Source: an uncultured Paracoccaceae bacterium (GTDB lineage: Bacteria > Pseudomonadota > Alphaproteobacteria > Rhodobacterales > Rhodobacteraceae). Taken from it: 11,976 bases of DNA. This document shows, in pieces, positions 6,629-11,976 of the stretch (the stretch's first letter is position 1; the number at the start of each line of letters is the position of its first letter). The notes beneath the pieces were generated by a model. It made no database searches and was not told where the DNA came from. It saw only the letters and a program-made list of their open reading frames with translations. The stretch covers positions 1-11,976 of the forward strand of contig CALEZJ010000411.1 in NCBI GenBank assembly GCA_937927885.1. Reading direction: 5' to 3'. Made by a program: the position numbers and the translations under genes.

Positions 6629-7624
6629 GTGAGCGGCAAGCGCATTCGCATGGAGGATCTGGCCGGTCGCTGCGGCGTGTCGGTCGCGACGGTCAGCCGG
6701 GTTCTGGCCGACCAGCCCGGCGTGCGCGAGGATGTCCGCGCCCGCGTGCGCGCGGCGGCGGCGGCGCTGGGCTATGTCGGGCAGTCGGCGCTGGCCGGGC
6801 GGCGCGCCATCCTGATCGCCAGCCGCGCCGCCCTCGTCGATGCCGCGCGCAGCCAGTTCACGCTGCATGTGCTGGACGGGTTGCGCGAAAGGGCGGCGGC
6901 GCTGGGGATGAAGCTGGAGGTGCGGGCCATGGCCGAGGATTTCGCCAGCACCTTTCAGCCCGGCGACGACGCCGCCGGTTACCTGCTGCTGACGCCCGAG
7001 ACCGACGCCCAGATCGCCATTGCCGCCGATCAGGGGCGGCCGGTGATTCTGGTCAATGCCGATGATCCCCGGATGCGGCTGAGTTCGGTCGCGCCCTGCA
7101 ACCGGACGGCGGCGGCGCTGGCGACCGATCGTCTGATCGCGCTGGGCCATCGGCGCATCCTGTTCCTGACCCGTCCGGGTCGGCGCACCATCGAGCGGAG
7201 GCGCGAGGGTTGGGCGGGGCGGTTGGCCGAAGCCGGTCTGGCCGCCGATCTGGTCGAGGAGGTCGCCGACTGGCGACCTGATCTGGCGGCGGCGGCGATC
7301 AGGGCGCGGCTGGCGCGGGGGGGGCGCGATTTCACCGCCGTGCTGGCGGCGGGCGACTCTCTGGCCATCGGCGCGCTGATCGGTCTGGCCGAGGCGGGGG
7401 TTTCGGTGCCGGGGCAGGTCAGCGTGATGGGGTTCGACGGCCTGCCGCAGTGTGACCTGCAATCGCCCCCCCTGAGCGCCGTCGAAATCCCCATGCGCGC
7501 CATCGGCGCCGCCGCTCTCGACCTGTTGCGCGACGCGGTCACGCTGCCCGAGGCCCCGCCGCGCCGCGTCGAACTGGCCTGCCGGATCGTGGAGCGCGCC
7601 TCGACCGGCCCGCTGCCCGCCTAG
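6629..7624 (+). CDS. LacI-family transcriptional regulator of the uronide operon
   Basis: DNA-binding repressor with a sugar-binding core, 331 residues from the chosen GTG start. The helix-turn-helix is at residues 6-26 (IRMEDLAGRCGVSVATVSRV), followed by the hinge region ending LGYVGQSALAGRR (47-59), where the usual Pro-Asn after the tyrosine is replaced. The core resembles periplasmic sugar-binding proteins: an N-subdomain from about 60, NRTAAALATDRLIALGHRRILFL (158-180), then FTAVLAAGDSLAIGALIG (235-252) and VPGQVSVMGFDGLPQCDL (260-277). The GTG at 6629 was chosen for its GGAGG site and because it puts the helix-turn-helix near the N-terminus; ATG at 6608 would add seven residues. It is divergent from the GH105/kduI operon with a palindromic operator between, so it probably represses that operon and itself, with an intermediate of unsaturated uronide breakdown as inducer. 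The ligand is inference. Confidence 0.92.
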   Translation: MSGKRIRMEDLAGRCGVSVATVSRVLADQPGVREDVRARVRAAAAALGYVGQSALAGRRAILIASRAALVDAARSQFTLHVLDGLRERAAALGMKLEVRAMAEDFASTFQPGDDAAGYLLLTPETDAQIAIAADQGRPVILVNADDPRMRLSSVAPCNRTAAALATDRLIALGHRRILFLTRPGRRTIERRREGWAGRLAEAGLAADLVEEVADWRPDLAAAAIRARLARGGRDFTAVLAAGDSLAIGALIGLAEAGVSVPGQVSVMGFDGLPQCDLQSPPLSAVEIPMRAIGAAALDLLRDAVTLPEAPPRRVELACRIVERASTGPLPA

Positions 7625-7709
7625 GCCCGGGGCAGGCCGGGAGGGGGTGTGCGGCGCGGTCATCGGCTGGACCATGGGGTGAGGGGGGACGCGGGCATGT
7701 GGTTTCGTC
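7625..7709. other. Intergenic gap between convergent genes, no clear element
   Basis: This GC-rich 85-base gap separates the LacI stop from the oxidoreductase stop. A 5-base inverted repeat CCCGG/CCGGG (7626-7641) is present, but no T-run follows in either direction. I see no ORF, RNA gene or convincing terminator. Confidence 0.5.
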
Positions 7710-8831
7710 CTAGCCCCCGTCGCCGTGCGCGGGCGCCGGGCCAAGGTCCACCGCCTGACCGGTGCGGGCGCTGTCCTGCGCCGCCATGCCCATGCGCACG
7801 GCCCAGGCGCCGTCGGTCAGGCCGACCTCGACCTGTCCGCGACCGCGCACCACGGCGTTGAATTTCAGATGCTGGTAATAGGTGGACCCGTTGTGGTCCC
7901 CCGCCGCCAGCGCCACCGGATCGACCGGGATCGACAGCACGCGCGGCCCCTTGGGGTTGCGCGGCGAGACGATCAGTTGCGGCACCGGCGCCTCGCCCAG
8001 ATGCGCGGGCCAGAATCGGCCGGGGCCGGGCACCAGCGCCTCGATCTTGCCCTTCGGGCCGACGGCCGAGATTTCCTCCTGATAGCGCGCCCCCTCGGCG
8101 AACATGCACAGTTCCAGCATCGCCCGCGCGCCGCGCCTGAAATCGAGGATGACATAGCCGTGGTCCCAGATGTCGGGCGTCTGGCCGTCATAGCGTTCGT
8201 CGAGATGGTTCACCGCCTGGCCGCCCGAGGCCATCACGCGCACCGGGTCATCCTGAAGGATGTGGCGCATCAGGTCGAAGAAATGGCAGCACTTTTCGAC
8301 AAAGGTGCCGCCCGAGTTGCGGTTGAAGCGGTTCCAGTCGCCGATCTTTTCCAGAAAGGGAAAGCGGTGTTCGCGGATGGTCAGCATCCTGACGCCGCCG
8401 GTTGCCTCATCGGCCTGTTCGACCAGCGCCGCGACCGGCGGCATGTAGCGGTATTCCATCGCCACCCAGACCGGGGCCGGGTAGGTGCGGCGGAAGTCGT
8501 CGATCCAGAGGGCCTGCGCCGGGTCGGTGAACAGGGGCTTCTCGCACAGGATCGGCAGGGGACGGCCAAAGGCGGCGATGGCCTTGAGCTGCGGCACATG
8601 CAGGTGGTTGGGGCTGACGATCACCAGCGCATCCAGGGCGGGAAAGCGCAGCAATTCCTCCAGCGATTGCGCCACATGCGCGCCGCCGCCCTCGGCCGCG
8701 GCCTGTTCGGCCTGCGCGCGCACCGGGTCGTAGACCACGCCGAGCCGCGCGCCCGGCACCAGCGCGAGGTTGCGGATATGTTCACCGCCCATCATGCCGC
8801 AGCCGATCAGGCCATAAGTCACGGTTTGCAC
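7710..8831 (-). CDS. Gfo/Idh/MocA-family NAD(P)-dependent sugar oxidoreductase
   Basis: Cytoplasmic dehydrogenase with an N-terminal Rossmann fold and a C-terminal alpha/beta substrate domain, 373 residues, normal for the family. The dinucleotide motif GLIGCGMMGGEH is at 7-18, and the catalytic lysine motif CEKP is at 96-99 (K98). A family-like catalytic segment follows as GGTFVEKCCHFFDLMRHI (174-191), with H183 and D186 in the expected places. Such enzymes oxidise or reduce hydroxyl groups on sugars, inositols or their acids. The start is GTG at 8831, one base past the GntR stop, with a strong AAGGAGA ribosome site inside the end of the GntR gene; no nearby ATG would preserve the Rossmann start. 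It is probably co-transcribed with the GntR regulator. The substrate is unknown; a role on the sugar handled by the neighbouring monooxygenase module is inference. Confidence 0.92.
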   Translation of the reverse strand: MQTVTYGLIGCGMMGGEHIRNLALVPGARLGVVYDPVRAQAEQAAAEGGGAHVAQSLEELLRFPALDALVIVSPNHLHVPQLKAIAAFGRPLPILCEKPLFTDPAQALWIDDFRRTYPAPVWVAMEYRYMPPVAALVEQADEATGGVRMLTIREHRFPFLEKIGDWNRFNRNSGGTFVEKCCHFFDLMRHILQDDPVRVMASGGQAVNHLDERYDGQTPDIWDHGYVILDFRRGARAMLELCMFAEGARYQEEISAVGPKGKIEALVPGPGRFWPAHLGEAPVPQLIVSPRNPKGPRVLSIPVDPVALAAGDHNGSTYYQHLKFNAVVRGRGQVEVGLTDGAWAVRMGMAAQDSARTGQAVDLGPAPAHGDGG

Positions 8832-8832
8832 G

Positions 8833-9513
8833 TCAATCTCCTTCTCGCGACACGAAGCGCGCGCGGGTTGCGTCGAACCAGGTCCAGGAAAACTCGATCA
8901 TCTCCTGCGCGGCCCAGGATCGCCGTTCGACATGGCCGCACAGGTCGGACAGGGGCTGAGGCGACCAGTCGGGCAGGGGGGCGAGGCCCACGCGGTCCTC
9001 GACCCGGGTGACGCGCAGGCCGAAAAGGTCGCGCCAGCTTTGGTAAAGGCTGTCGGAAAGCCGCGCCTGCGCGACCTCGCCGGGGTGGAGGAACCAGATT
9101 TCCTCGACCGCCACCGCGATGCCATCCAGTCGGCGCAGGCGGCGGATGCGCCAACCCGGCGAATTGCCGAATTCTGGGCCGGGCACGCCGGGGGCGCGGG
9201 GCAGGCGATCGAGCGACAGGATCTGCGCGGTGGGCAGGCCCCCGCCCGCGGCCAGTTCCAGCCGGAACAAGCCATAGACCGAGCGCACGCCGGGGCGGTG
9301 GCGGATGTAGTTGCCCGAACCCTGGCGACGCTCGAGCAGCCCTTGCGATTCCAGGATCGCCAGAGCCTTGCGCAAAGTGCCCACGGCCACGCCCAGCGCC
9401 TCGGCCATCGCGCGTTCGGGGTCCAGCCGCGCGCCGTCGGCAATCAGCCCGGCGCCGATCCGGCGGATCAGCGATTCGGCGATCTCGACATGCTTGGGCA
9501 GCGGCGCGGACAT
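8833..9513 (-). CDS. GntR-family regulator, HutC/UTRA type
   Basis: Ligand-responsive DNA-binding regulator of 226 residues. A winged helix-turn-helix covers about 6-70: EIAESLIRRIGAGL, then LGVAVGTLRKALAILESQGL (40-59) and the wing ERRQGSGNYI. Residues about 78-220 match the UTRA effector domain in layout (YGLFRLELAAG, PGWRIRRLRRLDGIAVAVEEIWF, SLYQSW, then EDRVGLAPLP). The ATG at 9513 has a GGGGAGG ribosome site. The gene faces the monooxygenase gene across a 66-78 base gap and is followed by the oxidoreductase one base later, so it probably controls both directions. UTRA domains commonly bind phosphorylated sugars or small acids; the effector here is unknown. Confidence 0.93.
   Translation of the reverse strand: MSAPLPKHVEIAESLIRRIGAGLIADGARLDPERAMAEALGVAVGTLRKALAILESQGLLERRQGSGNYIRHRPGVRSVYGLFRLELAAGGGLPTAQILSLDRLPRAPGVPGPEFGNSPGWRIRRLRRLDGIAVAVEEIWFLHPGEVAQARLSDSLYQSWRDLFGLRVTRVEDRVGLAPLPDWSPQPLSDLCGHVERRSWAAQEMIEFSWTWFDATRARFVSREGD
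8837..8843 (-). promoter_or_regulatory. Ribosome binding site fixing the GTG start of the Gfo/Idh/MocA gene
   Basis: The minus strand reads AAGGAGA five bases before the GTG at 8831, lying inside the last codons of the GntR gene. It supports the GTG start and translational coupling with GntR. Confidence 0.65.
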
Positions 9514-9526
9514 GGACCTCCCCGAA

Positions 9527-9548
9527 TTGATACACTATTGATGCATGC
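9527..9548. promoter_or_regulatory. AT-rich direct repeat between divergent GntR and monooxygenase genes, possible operator
   Basis: TTGATACACTA is followed directly by TTGATGCATGC, so two TTGAT(A/G)CA units recur at 11 bases, about one helical turn. The right unit also contains the palindromes ATGCAT and GCATGC. It is the only AT-rich patch in this divergent gap and is the natural site for GntR binding or RNA polymerase. I could not fit a convincing -35/-10 pair, so the assignment is tentative. Confidence 0.35.
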
Positions 9549-9591
9549 TTTGCGGGGTGCTAGGCAAGAGGAAAGTCACATGGAGGTTGGA

Positions 9592-10755
9592 ATGCCCGAC
9601 ACCGTCGTTCCCGTCACCTCGCCCGACCTCGACGCGCTGGAAGTGTCGTGGTTCTCGGCGCTCTGTTCGGACGATTACGCCTACCTGGGCGTGCCGGACG
9701 GGGCGCTGCGTTCAAGCTGGGAGCATTGCCGCGACATCGCGCTGACGGCCGAAAGGCTGGGCTTTCGCAACATCCTGGCGCCCTCGTCCTATCAGGTGGG
9801 GCAGGATACGCTGGCCTTTGTCGCGGGCATGGCGCCCTTGACCAGCCGGATGAACTTCCTCGCCGCGATCCGCTGCGGCGAGTTGCACCCGGTCATGCTG
9901 GCGCGCACGGTGGCGACGCTGGACCACATGCTGAAAGGCCGGCTGACGCTGAACGTGATTTCCTCGGATTTCCCCGGCGAGGTGGCGGATTCGGCGCTGC
10001 GCTATCGGCGCAGTCACGAGGTGGTGGAGATCCTGCGTCAGGCATGGACGCGGGACACGATTGATTATGAAGGGGAATTCTACCGATTCAAGGGGCTGAC
10101 CACCGACCCTGCGAAACCCTATCAGCAGAACGGCGGGCCGCTGTTGTATTTCGGCGGCTATTCGCCCGATGCGCTGGAACTGTGCGGCGCGCAATGTGAC
10201 GTGTATCTGATGTGGCCCGAGCCGAAGGAGATGCTGGCCCAGCGCATGAAGGCCGTGCACGCCCGCGCCGAGGCGCATGGCCGCACGCTGGATTACGGGC
10301 TGCGGGTGCACATGATCGTGCGCGACACCGAGGCCGAGGCGCGCGACTATGCCGAGCATCTGGTGTCGCAACTGAACGATGAATACGGCAAGCTGATCCG
10401 GGACCGCGCGCATGATTCGATCAGCCTTGGCGTGGCGCATCAGGCCCGCGCGCGGGAACTGGCGGATCAGTTCGGCTATGTGGAACGCCACCTGTGGACC
10501 GGGGTCGGGCGGGCGCGCTCGGGCTGCGGCGCGGCGCTGGTGGGGTCGACCGACCAGATCCTGAGCGAGATCGAGAGTTATCGGAACATGGGCATCCGGG
10601 CCTTCATCTTTTCGGGCTATCCGCATATCGACGAGGCCGAGCATTTCGGTACCAAGGTGCTGCCGCATCTGAAAACCTGTTCCCTGCCCGAGGCTTATGG
10701 CCGCGTACCGGCCAGCACTCCGGCAACCCCTCTGGGCATTGGCGAAAGGCGCTGA
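9592..10755 (+). CDS. LLM-class (luciferase-like) flavin-dependent monooxygenase, SsuD-related
   Basis: Reduced-flavin-dependent monooxygenase of the bacterial luciferase/alkanesulfonate monooxygenase superfamily, 387 residues from this start. SsuD cleaves C-S bonds of sulfonates to aldehyde plus sulfite. Residues matching the SsuD active site appear at a constant offset of 12: R238 and H240 in YGLRVHMIVRDTEAEA (R226, H228), R309 in GVGRARSGCGAALVG (R297), and Y343 in FIFSGYPH (Y331). The SsuD cysteine C54 is replaced, probably by S66. Other motifs are VSWFSALCSDDYAYLGVPD (18-36) and GRLTLNVISSDFPGE (116-130). Two starts are possible: 9592 with GGAGG at 9582-9586, or 9580 with AGAGGA at 9567-9572, which adds four residues. 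It runs with the aldo/keto reductase one base downstream. A needed flavin reductase is not in view. Sulfo-sugar or other sulfonate oxidation is likely but unproved. Confidence 0.9.
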   Translation: MPDTVVPVTSPDLDALEVSWFSALCSDDYAYLGVPDGALRSSWEHCRDIALTAERLGFRNILAPSSYQVGQDTLAFVAGMAPLTSRMNFLAAIRCGELHPVMLARTVATLDHMLKGRLTLNVISSDFPGEVADSALRYRRSHEVVEILRQAWTRDTIDYEGEFYRFKGLTTDPAKPYQQNGGPLLYFGGYSPDALELCGAQCDVYLMWPEPKEMLAQRMKAVHARAEAHGRTLDYGLRVHMIVRDTEAEARDYAEHLVSQLNDEYGKLIRDRAHDSISLGVAHQARARELADQFGYVERHLWTGVGRARSGCGAALVGSTDQILSEIESYRNMGIRAFIFSGYPHIDEAEHFGTKVLPHLKTCSLPEAYGRVPASTPATPLGIGERR

Positions 10756-10756
10756 G

Positions 10757-11644
10757 ATGACCCGAATCGAATTGACCCCCGGCCTGAGTTTCAGTCGCAT
10801 CGCCTATGGGATGTGGCGGCTGGGCGACGATGCCGACACCACGCCCGCCCGGGTGCGCGCCAAGATCGCGGCGGCGCTGGAGGCCGGGATCACCACGATG
10901 GATCAGGCCGATATCTATGGCGGGTATCAGGCCGAGGAAATCCTTGGCGCGGCGCTGAAGGGATCGGGCCTGCGAGGCCGCATCGAGATCGTCACCAAAT
11001 GCGGCATCGTCGCGCCGGTGGGTCGCTATGCGGAGGCGCCGGTCAAATACTATGACACCTCGCGTGCGCATGTCATGGCCTCGGTTGACCATTCCTTGCG
11101 GCTGATGGGGATTGATCACATCGACCTGTTGCTGATCCACCGCCCCGATCCGTTCATGGACCCCGCCGAGACCGGGGCGGCGCTGGATGCGGTGATCGCC
11201 TCGGGCAAGGTGCGGGCGGTGGGGGTGTCGAACTTCCGGCCCTGGGATGTGGCGTTGCTGCAAGGGGCGATGGCGAACCGGCTGGTGACGAACCAGATCG
11301 AACTGAGCCTGATGCACCTTGCGCCCTTCACCAATGGCGACCTTGCGCATCATCAGGGCCGGGGCGATGTGGTGATGGCCTGGTCGCCTCTGGGCGGCGG
11401 TCGGCTGATGGCGCCGGGCACGCCGCTGGCGGCGGAACTGGCGGCGATGGCGGCGGCGCGGGGGGTCGAGCCCGCGGCGATGGCGCTGGCCTGGCTGATG
11501 GCGCATCCCGCGCGCATCCTGCCGGTGATCGGCACCAACGATCCAGCCCGCATCACCGCGATGGCCCGCGCCGCCGGGGTGCGGCTGGACCGGCAGGAGT
11601 GGTTCAGGCTTTACACCGCCGCGCTGGGCGCCGAGGTGCCCTGA
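10757..11644 (+). CDS. Aldo/keto reductase, YdhF-like
   Basis: Cytoplasmic NAD(P)H-dependent TIM-barrel reductase, 295 residues, converting carbonyls to alcohols. It closely resembles E. coli YdhF in layout and motifs: ADIYGGYQAEE (51-61), IVTKCGI (78-84), DLLLIHRPDPFMD (123-135), GVSNF, then AWSPLGGGRL and a C-terminal EWFRLYTAALGAEVP. The catalytic tetrad is readable as D52, Y57, K81 and H128. The ATG at 10757 is one base after the monooxygenase stop, so the two are co-translated. Together they suggest that an aldehyde produced by the monooxygenase is reduced, as SmoB reduces 6-oxo-glucose to glucose in sulfoquinovose oxidation. Its 3' end overlaps the convergent epimerase gene by 34 bases. 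Family is firm, substrate inferred. Confidence 0.93.
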   Translation: MTRIELTPGLSFSRIAYGMWRLGDDADTTPARVRAKIAAALEAGITTMDQADIYGGYQAEEILGAALKGSGLRGRIEIVTKCGIVAPVGRYAEAPVKYYDTSRAHVMASVDHSLRLMGIDHIDLLLIHRPDPFMDPAETGAALDAVIASGKVRAVGVSNFRPWDVALLQGAMANRLVTNQIELSLMHLAPFTNGDLAHHQGRGDVVMAWSPLGGGRLMAPGTPLAAELAAMAAARGVEPAAMALAWLMAHPARILPVIGTNDPARITAMARAAGVRLDRQEWFRLYTAALGAEVP

Positions 11645-11976
11645 GAGGGGTCCTGAGGCGCGATCTCGACGCTCAGCACCTGCCGGTACGGGCGGTCGGG
11701 GGAATGCAGGATGGACGGGAAATCGGGGATGTTCAGCGCGTTGGGATAGCCCGACGGTTCGATGCAGAAGCCCGCGCAGGGCCCCGGCGCGCGCCCGGGG
11801 TGTCCGCCCGGGTGCGGGGCCATCCATTGCCCGGTATAGACCTGCGCGCCGGGCTGGTCCGACCACATCCGCAGTGTCAGGCCGGTCTGCGCCCGCACCT
11901 CGGCCACCGGGGCGGAGGGGGCGCGCGCGGGGTCGAAGACAAAGAAATCATCGAGCGTGCCGGGGTCCCGGGGCGT
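11611..11976 (-). CDS. Aldose 1-epimerase, C-terminal part (5' end cut by window edge)
   Basis: Mutarotase that interconverts alpha and beta anomers of aldoses. 121 C-terminal residues are visible and the N-terminal two thirds lie beyond the right edge. Characteristic motifs, numbered from the visible start, are GTLDDFFVFDP (6-16), LTLRMWSDQPGAQVYTGQW (33-51) and GFCIEPSGYPNALNIPDFPS (69-88). E73 matches the catalytic glutamate of the GalM family (E304 in L. lactis GalM). The C-terminal tail after VEIAPQ is about 15 residues rich in Ser, Ala, Gly and Pro and encodes the overlap with the convergent aldo/keto reductase gene. It adds a third sugar enzyme to this end; it may serve the anomer needed by the monooxygenase/reductase pair or belong to an operon to the right. 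Confidence 0.93.
   Translation of the reverse strand, partial: TPRDPGTLDDFFVFDPARAPSAPVAEVRAQTGLTLRMWSDQPGAQVYTGQWMAPHPGGHPGRAPGPCAGFCIEPSGYPNALNIPDFPSILHSPDRPYRQVLSVEIAPQDPSQGTSAPSAAV

Noticed and set aside
7626..7641. CCCGG/CCGGG inverted repeat after the LacI stop as an intrinsic terminator
   Set aside because: The stem is only 5 bases and no T-rich run follows on either strand.
6530..7744. Long in-frame open extension upstream of the GH105 gene on the minus strand
   Set aside because: It is antisense to the LacI gene, low in complexity and rich in Gln, Arg, Gly and Pro. The GH105 family start and ribosome site are at 6529.
9541..9548. ATGCATGC as a stand-alone palindromic operator
   Set aside because: An 8-base self-complementary string is too short to support alone; it is mentioned only as part of the larger direct repeat.
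10604..11866. Minus-strand open frame of 420 codons over the monooxygenase and reductase genes
   Set aside because: It is antisense to two clear family members, has no family motifs, and runs out of frame with the real epimerase C-terminus at 11611-11976.

Overview
The window is GC-rich (roughly two thirds G+C by eye), densely packed, and looks like chromosomal sequence of an alphaproteobacterium, probably of the Rhodobacterales type. That placement rests on base composition, codon use and gene style; no marker gene is present. I see no rRNA, tRNA, CRISPR array, insertion sequence or phage gene. Every gene appears to belong to carbohydrate uptake and breakdown or to its regulation.

Left module (1 to about 7624). 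A minus-strand operon reads GH105-type unsaturated uronide hydrolase, then kduI, then an 828-residue protein of unrecognised family, then a sugar-type ABC substrate-binding protein, then a MalF-type permease that runs off the left edge. The first three genes are joined by two 4-base ATGA stop/start overlaps. A short GC hairpin lies just before the binding-protein gene. A LacI-family regulator is transcribed divergently from the operon, and the short AT-rich gap between them holds two overlapping perfect inverted repeats that look like its operator. The inferred logic is that an oligosaccharide carrying an unsaturated uronic acid (or one that becomes unsaturated inside the cell) is imported by the ABC transporter. 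The 828-residue protein would help cut it, the GH105 enzyme releases the unsaturated uronate, and KduI isomerises the linear product towards 2-keto-3-deoxygluconate. KduD, KdgK, KdgA, the second permease and the ATPase are not in view.

Right module (7710 to 11976). A GntR/HutC-type regulator is followed, one base later, by a Gfo/Idh/MocA oxidoreductase that starts with GTG. Divergent from these is a two-gene unit: an SsuD-like flavin-dependent (luciferase-type) monooxygenase and a YdhF-like aldo/keto reductase. A partial aldose 1-epimerase converges on the reductase and overlaps its 3' end. A flavin monooxygenase, an aldo/keto reductase and an epimerase in a sugar setting recall oxidative desulfonation of sulfo-sugars (the sulfo-SMO route). 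The substrate cannot be proved here.

The two modules meet tail to tail in an 85-base gap at 7625-7709. The most novel items are the 828-residue protein and the monooxygenase/reductase pair. Intergenic space is minimal: no stretch longer than 300 bases lacks a gene.
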